Positions 26,612 through 34,393 of a DNA stretch of 63,131 nt are shown piece by piece. A program made the translations under genes and the position numbers. The stretch is from Clostridia bacterium (lineage in GTDB: Bacteria > Bacillota > Clostridia > Oscillospirales > CAG-272): NCBI GenBank assembly GCA_017504625.1, contig JAFVQU010000009.1, positions 1 to 63,131 on the forward strand, written 5' to 3'. Each line of letters begins with the position of its first letter. Position 1 is the stretch's first letter. The notes under the pieces are model-generated. The model saw only the letters and a list, made by a program, of their open reading frames with translations, was not told the origin of the DNA and did no database searches.

Positions 26612-27571
26612 ATGAATTTTATTGTAAGCCTTTTTAAATCAATGCCCGGCGCTATTTCCCTCGGACTTATCTGGGGAATAATGGCAATAGGTGTTTACAT
26701 AACCTATAAGATTCTCGATGTAGCGGATCTTACCGTTGACGGCTCGATTTGTACGGGCGCTTGCGTCTGCGCAATTCTTGTGTCAAGCGGTGTGAACGTC
26801 TGGGTGGCTTTATTCCTAGCGGTCGTGGCAGGTATGCTTACCGGACTTATTACGGGATTTTTTCATACCGTGCTTGGTATTCCCGCAATACTCTCGGGAA
26901 TACTTACCCAGCTTATGCTCTGGTCGATAAATCTTAAGATACTCGGCAGAGCTAACCTTGGTATCAACGCAAGAAACATAAAGGTCATAGTCACTCAGCT
27001 TGATAAGAGCAAAGCGATAATGGCGCTTGTGGGCTTCGTTGCGGTCGTTATTTTGGTGTTGTATCTTTTCTTCGGAACAGAACTCGGATGCTCGCTCCGT
27101 GCCACCGGCTGTAACCAGAAAATGAGTAATGCACAGGGAATAAATAACAAATTCAATAAGATACTCGGTCTCATTATTTCGAACGGTCTCGTAGCGCTTT
27201 CGGGAGCTTTGCTCGCGCAGTATCAGGGATTTGCCGATATAAATATGGGACGAGGAGCAATAGTTATCGGTCTTGCGGCGGTCATAATAGGAGATGCTAT
27301 ATTCGGGCATATCTCTATAAATTTTGGCGTAAGACTTGCGGGAGTGGCGCTTGGAGGTGTTATATACTACGTCGTGTACCAGATCGTCGTTTGGCTTGGT
27401 CTTGACCCCGAGCTTCTTAAGATGCTTTCCGCTATCGTTGTTGCGATATTCCTTGCTATTCCATACGTTAAGAGCTCCTATTTCTCATACACGCCTCAGT
27501 TCAAGGCAGAGAGAAAGGCTCGTCGCTTTGCCGCAAGAGCGACAAAAAAGGCAAAGGGAGGTAATGAGTAA
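26612..27571 (+). CDS. ABC transporter permease, TrpY-like
   Basis: A 319-residue membrane protein with about eight to nine hydrophobic segments, of the branched-chain-amino-acid/ribose-type permease family (BPD_transp_2). The segments ITYKILDVADLTVDGS and ALSGALLAQYQGFADINMGRG resemble the TrpY group paired with TrpX-like binding proteins. A basic C-terminal tail (KAERKARRFAARATKKAK) faces the cytoplasm. Its final base overlaps the start of the ATPase gene. Confidence 0.9.
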   Translation: MNFIVSLFKSMPGAISLGLIWGIMAIGVYITYKILDVADLTVDGSICTGACVCAILVSSGVNVWVALFLAVVAGMLTGLITGFFHTVLGIPAILSGILTQLMLWSINLKILGRANLGINARNIKVIVTQLDKSKAIMALVGFVAVVILVLYLFFGTELGCSLRATGCNQKMSNAQGINNKFNKILGLIISNGLVALSGALLAQYQGFADINMGRGAIVIGLAAVIIGDAIFGHISINFGVRLAGVALGGVIYYVVYQIVVWLGLDPELLKMLSAIVVAIFLAIPYVKSSYFSYTPQFKAERKARRFAARATKKAKGGNE

Positions 27572-28365
27572 TGCTTGAATTAAGACATATTACCAAAACC
27601 TTTAATGCCGGAACGGTAAATGAAAAGGTAGCTTTGAACGATATCTGCCTCAAGCTTGAGGAGGGCGATTTCGTAACTATCATAGGCGGGAACGGTGCGG
27701 GAAAATCAACAATGCTCAATGCAATTGCGGGCGCTTGGTTGCCTGATTGCGGCTCCATAATAGTTGACGGCGTTGACGTTACGGACATGCCTGAATATAA
27801 AAGAGCAAAATTCCTTGGTAGCGTTTTCCAGGATCCCAGAATGGGAACCGCTACGGATATGTGGCTTGAGGAAAACCTCGCTATTGCAAAGAGACGCGGC
27901 GAAAGGCGCACTCTCCGTTGGGCAATAACAAGAAAGGAAAGAGAAGAGTACCAAGAGCTTTTAAAGCAGCTCGATCTTGGTCTTGAACACAGACTTACAA
28001 CAAAAATGGGTCTGCTTTCGGGCGGTCAGCGTCAGGCGGTGACCTTGCTTATGGCGACTATGAGAAAGCCAAAGCTTTTGCTTCTTGACGAGCATACTGC
28101 GGCGCTTGATCCCAAGACCGCGGCAAAGGTGCTTGAGATAACAGACAAGCTTATTACCGAAAACAATCTTACCGCGCTTATGGTAACTCATAATATGAAG
28201 GACGCTATTGCGCACGGTAACAGACTTATAATGATGAACGCGGGCAAGATCATAATTGACGTCAGCGGCGAGGAAAAGAAAAAGCTCACCGTTGAAACGC
28301 TTCTTGACGCATTCTCAAAGGCAAGCGGAGCAGAATTTGCAAGTGACAGAGCTTTGCTTGGATAA
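27571..28365 (+). CDS. ABC transporter ATP-binding protein, TrpZ-like
   Basis: A 264-residue ATPase. Walker A GGNGAGKST lies near residue 38, the signature LLSGGQRQAVTLL near residue 150 and Walker B LLLLDEHTAALD near residue 170, followed by the switch His in MVTHNM. It powers the TrpX/TrpY-like importer; the start overlaps the permease stop. Confidence 0.93.
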   Translation: MLELRHITKTFNAGTVNEKVALNDICLKLEEGDFVTIIGGNGAGKSTMLNAIAGAWLPDCGSIIVDGVDVTDMPEYKRAKFLGSVFQDPRMGTATDMWLEENLAIAKRRGERRTLRWAITRKEREEYQELLKQLDLGLEHRLTTKMGLLSGGQRQAVTLLMATMRKPKLLLLDEHTAALDPKTAAKVLEITDKLITENNLTALMVTHNMKDAIAHGNRLIMMNAGKIIIDVSGEEKKKLTVETLLDAFSKASGAEFASDRALLG

Positions 28366-28369
28366 ATCA

Positions 28370-28395
28370 AAAATGGCGGGATATCCCGCCATTTT
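28370..28395. terminator. Bidirectional terminator between the ABC operon and ytvI
   Basis: AAAATGGCGGG (28370-28380), loop ATAT, exact complement (28385-28395). It overlaps the ytvI stop by two bases. Confidence 0.85.
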
Positions 28396-29464
28396 AATTT
28401 GTCGTTGGTTCCTTGCCAAAGCCTTTTATGCACAGGGCAACGATAGGGCCGATGAAGATACCTAAAAAGCCGGTAAACTTAATTCCGAGGTACACCGATG
28501 CGAGAGTTGCCAAAGGGTGAAGTCCAATGCTTCCGCCCACTATACGAGGCTCGACAAGCTGTCGCACGATAAGGACGACGCCGTATAAAATAAGCAATCC
28601 CGAGCCAAGACTTGCGTTTCCGGAGATAAGCGAGAATACCGCCCACGGAATAAGGATCGTTCCCGTGCCGAGTATTGGAAGAATATCGACTACGGCGATG
28701 AGGATAGCAAGCAAAAGAGCGTATTTGGCGCGAAGTATCGAAAGACCGATGAAAATTTCAAGAAATGTGAGAAGCATAATGAAAAAATATGCTTTGAGAT
28801 ATCCGGCAACCGTTTTTTTAAGTCTGTTGCTGATCAAGGGAAGCTTTTTTTGCCACGAATCAGGTAAGTATGATCTCATTCCGCGGCTTATACTGCCTCG
28901 ATCGGTCGAAAAATAAAATGCGGATATAAGAAAGACCACGGTGAAAAATATAAACGCGGGAACGCTTGCGACGACCTTGACTGCAATTGACGGAATGGAG
29001 GCGCTCACCGAGCTGACAATTGAGCTTAGCGCGTCCTCAATAAGACTGTTTACGTCAATTCCTACCTGAGAAAAGAATCTCTCACCTATCTTTGCAACAG
29101 ATGGATTTACGCTTCCGATCCGTGCGGATAGACTATCAATGGTATCACTTATAAGACTTGGATCGTTTGCAAGTCTGTCAACGAGATTTCCCGTTTCCTT
29201 GATAAGCCTTGCACCTGCCAGGCAGACGAGAATGCTTATAGCGGAAAAGAGAATGACTACGAGAGAGCCCGAAATTAATCTGCGCGATATTTTGGTCTTG
29301 GCAGACAGCTTTTTTGACAAGGGAGAGATTATTGCCGCCACGGCCGCGCCGAGAAGAAATGGCATTACCGCCCCAAGCGCGTATTTGATAAATAGCCAAA
29401 GGGACAGGAAAATGCCTGCGGCAATTACAGTTATATTTGCCGCTTTTTTGTAATCTTTGTCCAT
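28394..29464 (-). CDS. ytvI: AI-2E family membrane protein, YtvI-like
   Basis: A 356-residue protein with about seven to eight membrane segments and the AI-2E transporter family features: paired N-terminal helices, a long extracytoplasmic stretch (about 90-145), and the motif VDILPILGTGTILIPWAV near residue 265. In Bacillus the YtvI branch is linked to sporulation; whether this organism sporulates is not shown. A GTG at 29473 is possible, but GGGGG is better spaced to ATG 29464. Confidence 0.85.
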   Translation of the reverse strand: MDKDYKKAANITVIAAGIFLSLWLFIKYALGAVMPFLLGAAVAAIISPLSKKLSAKTKISRRLISGSLVVILFSAISILVCLAGARLIKETGNLVDRLANDPSLISDTIDSLSARIGSVNPSVAKIGERFFSQVGIDVNSLIEDALSSIVSSVSASIPSIAVKVVASVPAFIFFTVVFLISAFYFSTDRGSISRGMRSYLPDSWQKKLPLISNRLKKTVAGYLKAYFFIMLLTFLEIFIGLSILRAKYALLLAILIAVVDILPILGTGTILIPWAVFSLISGNASLGSGLLILYGVVLIVRQLVEPRIVGGSIGLHPLATLASVYLGIKFTGFLGIFIGPIVALCIKGFGKEPTTN

Positions 29465-29538
29465 TTTGTTCACCCCCGCATCTTTTAAATTATTATGTTC
29501 AAATTAATGTAAAATATTTCTTTGTACCAAAATAATTC

Positions 29539-29567
29539 TTGACAATAAGGCGCGTCGGTGATAAAAT
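29539..29567 (+). promoter_or_regulatory. Promoter of the cyclophilin lipoprotein gene
   Basis: TTGACA (29539-29544), 17 bp, TAAAAT (29562-29567). Confidence 0.72.
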
Positions 29568-29598
29568 TAATTAGTATTTTTCTGAAAGGAAATTAAAA

Positions 29599-30309
29599 AT
29601 GAAAAGATTTGTTAAAATTATCAGTATTATTCTTGCAATTGCGGCTGTAGCTGTATTTGCCGCAGCTTGTGGCGAAGCAACGGGTAAGGCTAAATATGAT
29701 ACCGCGCTCACGGGCGAGGGAATTGACGTAAGAATGTCAATGGTTGCCAATGAGATCGACAAATACGAGGTGTCCGATTTCGTTTCTTCAAAGCAGAAGA
29801 GTGATTTCGTTCTCATAAAGGTCAAAAACTACGGAGAGATCGTGGTAGCGCTTCGCCCCGACATTGCTCCGATAACGGTAAAAAACTTTAAATCGCTCGT
29901 ATCTCAGGGCTTTTACACCGATACGGTATTTCATCGCGTAATTGAGAATTTTATGATCCAGGGCGGCGGATTTACCTACGTGGGTAACAAGTTGACCGAG
30001 AGAGATGCGGCTACCATCAAGGGCGAATTTACCGCCAACGGAGTAAACAATAACCTTGCTCATATAAGAGGCGTTATCTCTATGGCAAGAGTCGGCGGCA
30101 TGAACGATTCAGCATCCTCGCAGTTCTTTATTATGCATGCTACAAACTCAAATCTTGACCGTCAGTACGCCTCGTTTGGCTACGTTCTTGCGGGAATGGA
30201 CGTTGTTGATGCAATTGCGGTATGTGAGTGCGATAAGAGCGATCCCAACGCGCCTGTGCCCGTAGAGCCGGTCGTTATTGAATCTATAACCTTTGTTCAG
30301 CCTAAGTGA
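29599..30309 (+). CDS. Cyclophilin-type peptidyl-prolyl isomerase lipoprotein
   Basis: A 236-residue exported protein: lipoprotein signal ending AAAC (Cys near residue 24), then a cyclophilin domain from about residue 70. FHRVIENFMIQGGGF carries the catalytic Arg, and SSQFFIM and SMAR segments line the proline pocket as in small bacterial cyclophilins. It is predicted to help fold secreted proteins at the outer face of the membrane. Confidence 0.92.
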   Translation: MKRFVKIISIILAIAAVAVFAAACGEATGKAKYDTALTGEGIDVRMSMVANEIDKYEVSDFVSSKQKSDFVLIKVKNYGEIVVALRPDIAPITVKNFKSLVSQGFYTDTVFHRVIENFMIQGGGFTYVGNKLTERDAATIKGEFTANGVNNNLAHIRGVISMARVGGMNDSASSQFFIMHATNSNLDRQYASFGYVLAGMDVVDAIAVCECDKSDPNAPVPVEPVVIESITFVQPK

Positions 30310-30403
30310 TTTTATGCTATTTGACTAATATCCGCCATTTGATGCGTCGATATTATGTAAAAGCAACAAATATAAAAAAATTTGAAAAAATTTCAAAAAA
30401 GTC

Positions 30404-30432
30404 TTGCATTTAAGATAAAAATGTGATATTAT
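30404..30432 (+). promoter_or_regulatory. Promoter of rpsT
   Basis: TTGCAT (30404-30409), 17 bp, TATTAT (30427-30432). Transcription would start right at the structured leader. Confidence 0.7.
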
Positions 30433-30437
30433 ATATA

Positions 30438-30493
30438 GGTGCATGCGGCGGCAGGCCTGATGTACCCTCTCAGACGGAGGGCGGCCGTGCATC
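30438..30493 (+). promoter_or_regulatory. Structured leader of rpsT, possible S20 autoregulation site
   Basis: GGTGCATG (30438-30445) can pair with CGTGCATC (30486-30493) with two wobbles, closing a domain that contains CAGGCCTG (30452-30459, self-complementary) and the hairpin CCCTC-TCAGACG-GAGGG (30465-30481). The GC-rich block stands out against A/T-rich surroundings and ends 38 nt before the start codon. Control by S20 itself is inference; many ribosomal protein genes use such leaders. Confidence 0.5.
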
Positions 30494-30531
30494 ATTGATG
30501 TAATACAAATTTTACACGGAGGTAGGAAAAA

Positions 30532-30798
30532 ATGCCGAATATTAAGTCCGCAAAGAAGCGCGTTAAGGTTATCGAGAAGAAGACTCTTCAGAACAAGATG
30601 TTCAAGTCCTCTATGAAGACCGAGGTTAAGAAGTACAACGCAGCAGTTGCATCCGGCGACGTAGCAGCAGCTGAGGCAGCTTACAAGGCAGCTACTAAGA
30701 AGATCGACGTAGCAGCAAGCAAGGGCATTATCCACAAGAACGCCGCAGCTCGTAAAAAGAGCCAGTTCACCAAGGCGCTCAACGGAATGCAGAAGTAA
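30532..30798 (+). CDS. rpsT: Small ribosomal subunit protein bS20
   Basis: An 88-residue, Lys/Ala-rich protein starting MPNIKSAKKRVKV, the standard S20 N terminus, with the end GIIHKNAAARKKSQFTKAL also typical. It binds 16S rRNA in the small subunit. GGAGGTAGG lies before ATG 30532. Confidence 0.97.
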   Translation: MPNIKSAKKRVKVIEKKTLQNKMFKSSMKTEVKKYNAAVASGDVAAAEAAYKAATKKIDVAASKGIIHKNAAARKKSQFTKALNGMQK

Positions 30799-30847
30799 TT
30801 AAATTAAAAAAGAGCCTCTCCCAATAACCCACGGAAGAGGAGCAAAT

Positions 30848-30896
30848 AAATAACGGTATGTAAGGCACTCACCCTTGCATACCGTTATTTATTTTT
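30848..30896 (+). terminator. Terminator after rpsT
   Basis: AAATAACGGTATG (30848-30860) pairs with its exact complement (30878-30890), followed by ATTTTT. A/T flanks on both sides let it serve the convergent gene ending at 30905. Confidence 0.83.
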
Positions 30897-30904
30897 ATAC
30901 AGTT

Positions 30905-31570
30905 TTATTCGTAAACAATAGATATTGCCCTTTGCAGCAGGTCTGCGGTTAAAATTGCGCCTGCGCTGATTCTTGCGGTGTATTTTGCATCGGCCTTAAA
31001 AAAGTATGTGCGTGCAACCGATTCGAATTCATAAAGCAGATAGTTGTGAAGAACCTCACAATACACGTCAAAATATATCGGCACGCTGAAATCCGTACTG
31101 TCAAGATATGCCTTGGCGGACTCAAGCGTTTCATATTCTCCGTCGGTAATGCAGATTGCCATAAATTCGTAATTGTCTTTATAAGCCTCGTAAACCGTCT
31201 GAATCGCGACGAGCTCCTCGCGGCTGTATGTATACCACGATGCCCAGAAAAGAACGACGATGGGCTTTCCGGCAAGGTCTGATCTCTTGACGTCGTTACC
31301 GTCCATATCTATAACGGTAAACTCGGCGCTCATATCTATCTTGACGGGAGGGGAGGGGGGAGTGCTTTCGGAAGAGGATTCTTCGCTTGTGTCCCCGCCT
31401 TCATCTTCGCTTGTGTCCTCACTTGCATCTTCACTTGGTTCCTCGGAGGGACTTTCGACCGTTTGCTCGGTAGCAACCTCTCCTTTTACGTTATCGAATT
31501 TCTTGCTTGCTACGTTTAAAAGTAGTGCAAACAAGATAATTGCGATCACAATGATTATTAAATTTTTCAC
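30905..31570 (-). CDS. Membrane-anchored thioredoxin-fold protein lacking the CxxC
   Basis: A 221-residue protein: N-terminal membrane anchor (about 3-22), an acidic Ser/Glu/Asp/Thr-rich linker (about 30-75), then a TlpA/AhpC-like thioredoxin fold. The active-site stretch reads FWASWYTYSREEL, where the family has WASWCxxC, so both redox cysteines are replaced by Tyr and Ser. Redox activity is therefore unlikely; a binding or scaffold role is possible. The in-frame TTG at 31588 gives a poor start; GTG 31570 with GGAGG upstream is preferred. The FTR-like gene lies 48 nt upstream on the same strand. Confidence 0.75.
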   Translation of the reverse strand: MKNLIIIVIAIILFALLLNVASKKFDNVKGEVATEQTVESPSEEPSEDASEDTSEDEGGDTSEESSSESTPPSPPVKIDMSAEFTVIDMDGNDVKRSDLAGKPIVVLFWASWYTYSREELVAIQTVYEAYKDNYEFMAICITDGEYETLESAKAYLDSTDFSVPIYFDVYCEVLHNYLLYEFESVARTYFFKADAKYTARISAGAILTADLLQRAISIVYE

Positions 31571-31618
31571 GGAGAATCTGACCTCCAATCCAATAAATTT
31601 GAATGGGCGATAGAAATA

Positions 31619-31831
31619 TCAGCCCTTTTCCTTGTAGTAGAGCATACAGTGGCAATATCCCTCAAATTCGGGATCTTCCATTTGCTCTCTGAATTCCTGA
31701 CAGATGCACTTGAATTCCTCAAGCTTGGGTAAGCGGCAGGGACAGTAGCCGTCCTTGCGCTTTAGCCCTTCCTTGATCCTTGCAACTACCTCTTTGTCCT
31801 CGTTAAGTCTGATCTTAGGTTTTCTTTCCAT
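31619..31831 (-). CDS. Ferredoxin-thioredoxin reductase catalytic-chain-like protein
   Basis: A 70-residue protein with the whole cysteine pattern of the FTR beta chain: CPC at 30-32, CIC at 42-44 and CHC at 60-62, in the typical frame YCPCR...CICQEF...GYCHCMLYY. In the known enzyme four of these hold a [4Fe-4S] cluster and two form the disulfide that reduces thioredoxin. In anaerobes without photosynthesis such proteins are taken to be ferredoxin-driven thioredoxin reductases (inference). It follows prfB by 5 nt, so is probably co-transcribed with it. Confidence 0.85.
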   Translation of the reverse strand: MERKPKIRLNEDKEVVARIKEGLKRKDGYCPCRLPKLEEFKCICQEFREQMEDPEFEGYCHCMLYYKEKG

Positions 31832-31836
31832 AGTTT

Positions 31837-32949
31837 TTACTGCTTGTTCGCGTTCATTTTTAGATACGCGTTGATAAATCCGTCGATGTTTCCGTCCATA
31901 ACAGACTGGATGTTGCCGTCCTCAAAGCCTGTTCTCGTGTCTTTTGCGAGAGTGTAGGGCATAAATACGTAAGAACGAATCTGCGCGCCCCACTCGATAT
32001 TTGTCTTGTTACCCTGAATCTCCTCGATGGTGTCAAGACGCTCGCGGAGCTTTATTTCCATAAGCTTTGCCTTAAGCATCTTGAGCGCGGTTTCCTTGTT
32101 CTGAAGCTGGCTACGCTCGGTCTGACAACCTACAACGATACCCGTAGGCTTGTGAACGATTCTGATTGCAGAGTCGGTCTTGTTAATGTGCTGACCACCT
32201 GCGCCTGACGAACGGTGCGCGGTTATTTCAAGGTCCTCGTCGCGAAGAACTACCTTATCGACGTCTTCAAACTCGGGCATTACTTCAATAGATGCAAAGC
32301 TGGTCTGTCTTCTGCCTGCGGCATCGAAGGGAGAAACGCGCACAAGTCTGTGAACGCCGTTCTCACTCTTGAGATATCCGTATGCGTTAAGACCTTCAAC
32401 GGTGATCGTCGCCGACTTGATGCCTGCCGCATCACCGTCGAGCCAGTCAACGAGCTTAACCTTGAAGCCGGATTTTTCAGCCCATCTGTTGATCATACGG
32501 TAGAGCATCTGCGCCCAGTCCTGAGCCTCAGTTCCGCCTGCGCCGGGATGGAAGGATACGATGGCGTTGTTTTTGTCATATTCCTCGCAGAGAAGAACCG
32601 AGATTCGCTCTCTTTCCGCGATAGCTTCGATTTCGGCAAGCTCGCTTTCAACCTCCTCGATACAGCTCTCGTCGTTTTCCTCGATAGCCATCTCGGCAAG
32701 CGTGATGGTGTCCTCAAGGCGAGCGCAGAGCTTTTCGTAGTCCTCAATGGTATCTCTTGCCTGCTTTATTTCCTGAGTTATTTTATTTGCCTCGTCGGGC
32801 TTGTTCCAGAAGTTAGGGTCAAGCGTCTGAGCCTCAAGCTCTGCCGCTCTTGCTTTAAGGTCCTCAATTCTGAGGGCGTTTCCAAGCTCCTTGATCTCGG
32901 GACGCATGCCAATAAGGGTGTGTCTTGCTTCTTCAAGTGCAATTATCAT
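31837..32949 (-). CDS. prfB: Peptide chain release factor 2
   Basis: Recognises UGA/UAA stop codons and triggers peptide release. The 370-residue protein has the RF2 tripeptide SPF (in RVSPFDAAG) and the catalytic GGQ in SGAGGQHINKTDSA. Many bacteria need a +1 frameshift early in prfB; here the gene is one open frame from the ATG with GAGAGGA upstream, so this control is absent. Confidence 0.95.
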   Translation of the reverse strand: MIIALEEARHTLIGMRPEIKELGNALRIEDLKARAAELEAQTLDPNFWNKPDEANKITQEIKQARDTIEDYEKLCARLEDTITLAEMAIEENDESCIEEVESELAEIEAIAERERISVLLCEEYDKNNAIVSFHPGAGGTEAQDWAQMLYRMINRWAEKSGFKVKLVDWLDGDAAGIKSATITVEGLNAYGYLKSENGVHRLVRVSPFDAAGRRQTSFASIEVMPEFEDVDKVVLRDEDLEITAHRSSGAGGQHINKTDSAIRIVHKPTGIVVGCQTERSQLQNKETALKMLKAKLMEIKLRERLDTIEEIQGNKTNIEWGAQIRSYVFMPYTLAKDTRTGFEDGNIQSVMDGNIDGFINAYLKMNANKQ

Positions 32950-33124
32950 GTTTTTATCCTCTCTTGATCAGTTGAAAAATTCGGTGTAATGGCGTTTGGG
33001 GGATAAATTGCTATTTATATCAATATTATTGCCACAATAAGTCATCTTACATTATATCACATATTTTAATTGAATGCAAGAGGTATTTTTCAGATTGTTG
33101 GGAGCAAAATATAGTGTGTTACTA

Positions 33125-33153
33125 TTGACTTTTATCTATAAAACAATTATAAT
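33125..33153 (+). promoter_or_regulatory. Promoter of the DUF1858 gene
   Basis: TTGACT (33125-33130), 17 bp, TATAAT (33148-33153), about 38 nt before the start codon. Confidence 0.75.
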
Positions 33154-33190
33154 TATAATGTATAAATATATTTAAAAGGAGGTTTTTTCA

Positions 33191-33391
33191 ATGAAGGTTA
33201 CCAAGGAATCGATCATCGGCGATATTCTCGATCTTGACAGAGGAACTGCTGAATTTTTCTTTGAGATCGGTATGCATTGTCTTGGCTGCCCCGCATCGCG
33301 TGGCGAGTCTATTGAGGAGGCTTGCGCGGTACACGGTACCGATGCAGACGAGCTTGTTGCTAAGATCAACGCTTATCTTGAGAATAAGTAA
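33191..33391 (+). CDS. DUF1858 domain protein
   Basis: A 66-residue protein that consists of only the DUF1858 domain, with the hallmark FFEIGMHCLGCPASRGES (Cys-x-x-Cys near residues 30-33) followed by TIEEAC-like IEEACAVHG. The domain is seen alone or fused to hybrid-cluster or ScdA-type iron proteins, suggesting thiol or metal chemistry, but no reaction is known. AAAGGAGG lies before ATG 33191. Confidence 0.88.
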   Translation: MKVTKESIIGDILDLDRGTAEFFFEIGMHCLGCPASRGESIEEACAVHGTDADELVAKINAYLENK

Positions 33392-33402
33392 GTGATTTTT
33401 AT

Positions 33403-33580
33403 GTTACTTTCCTGCCATCAGCTGCAGGAAAGTAACCAAAGGAAAGCCGTTCAAGGGAAGAGGAGGTCTTCGTGACTGACAGACTTCGCTAGTCAGTTTT
33501 ACTTCGACATCCTCTCCCCTTAAATATCCCCTCACCTCTTTTCGCAAGCGAAAAGGAACAACGTATATTTGTGAGGGAGG
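33403..33580 (+). repeat. Modular structured element, copy B
   Basis: Stem 1: GTTACTTTCCTGC (33403-33415) with exact complement (33424-33436). Linker CAAAGGAAAGCCG (33437-33449). Stem 2: 33453-33468 with 33506-33521 (AAGGGAAGAGG type, three mismatches) enclosing a TGACT/AGTCA hairpin. Stem 3: TCCCCTCAC (33527-33535) with GTGAGGGA (33571-33578), enclosing CTTTTCG/CGAAAAG. Order, linker sequence and the CTCCCCTTA...TCCCCTCAC run match copy A at 10751-10928. No gene lies in the 316-nt gap 33392-33707. Function unknown. Confidence 0.6.
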
Positions 33581-33639
33581 ACTATTTCATTACTTTGATT
33601 TTCATAGAGCTATAATGGCTTGATTAAATAAATTCATTT

Positions 33640-33684
33640 AAAGTTTTTGGGATTCTTAACCCCTTTTTACAAAAAGGGGTTAAG
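33640..33684 (+). repeat. Dispersed hairpin repeat before trmK
   Basis: AAAGTTTTTGG (33640-33650) followed by a perfect 14-bp hairpin (33655-33668 with 33671-33684, CTTAACCCCTTTTT type). It is almost the same 45-bp unit as 1346-1390 in the ilvC-coaX gap. Confidence 0.65.
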
Positions 33685-33707
33685 TCCCCGAAGGGAAATA
33701 TAATTAC

Positions 33708-34391
33708 ATGATACTTGACGTAAGACTCAGGGCGGCGGCGGATATGGTGCCACGCGGAGCAAGGCTTGCCGACATCGGAAGCGACCACGCGTATTTGCCT
33801 ATAACGCTTTGTCTTGAAGAAAAGATTGACTGCGCGCTCGCGTCCGACATAAACGAAGGACCCGTGGCGGCGGCAGTTGCGAACATAAAAAAGAATAATC
33901 TTGAGGGTAGGATAGAGGCTATCAGGGCAGACGGACTTGCGTCGGCACACGAATTTGCGCCCGACTGCATAACGGTGCTTGGAATGGGCGGCGAGCTTAT
34001 CGTGAGCATCCTGTCGGCGGCGGAGTGGATACGTGACGGACGAATCACGCTCATTCTTCAGCCTATGACTCACCCCGAAATATTGGCTAAATATCTCGCA
34101 AAAGAGGGATTTGAGATAATTGACGAGAGAATCGTTTGCGATAACGGACGCGACGATAGAATATACCGCATAATCAAGGCGAGCTTTAACGGCGTAGCGC
34201 GTGAGATAGACGAGCTTGACGCGATGTTTGGCAAAATCAATCTTGAGCGCGGTGACTCTGCTACTCGCGCACTTGTCGAGCGGCAGATACGCGTGTTTGA
34301 CGCGCGTCTTAAGGGCAAAAAGACTTCGGGGCAGGATTGCCGCTACGAAGAAAAGCTTATCGCACAAATGAAAAAATATCTTGAAAGGTAA
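33708..34391 (+). CDS. trmK: tRNA (adenine(22)-N1)-methyltransferase
   Basis: SAM-dependent methyltransferase for m1A22 in tRNA. The 227-residue protein has the SAM motif ADIGSDHAYLP near residue 20, ASDINEGPV near residue 46 and the TrmK-specific GMGGELI near residue 89; QPMTH near residue 113 is also typical. The start has a weak ribosome binding site (GAAGGGA about 13 nt upstream). Pairing with the nif3-like gene 2 nt downstream is a common Firmicutes arrangement. Confidence 0.92.
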   Translation: MILDVRLRAAADMVPRGARLADIGSDHAYLPITLCLEEKIDCALASDINEGPVAAAVANIKKNNLEGRIEAIRADGLASAHEFAPDCITVLGMGGELIVSILSAAEWIRDGRITLILQPMTHPEILAKYLAKEGFEIIDERIVCDNGRDDRIYRIIKASFNGVAREIDELDAMFGKINLERGDSATRALVERQIRVFDARLKGKKTSGQDCRYEEKLIAQMKKYLER

Positions 34392-34393
34392 CA

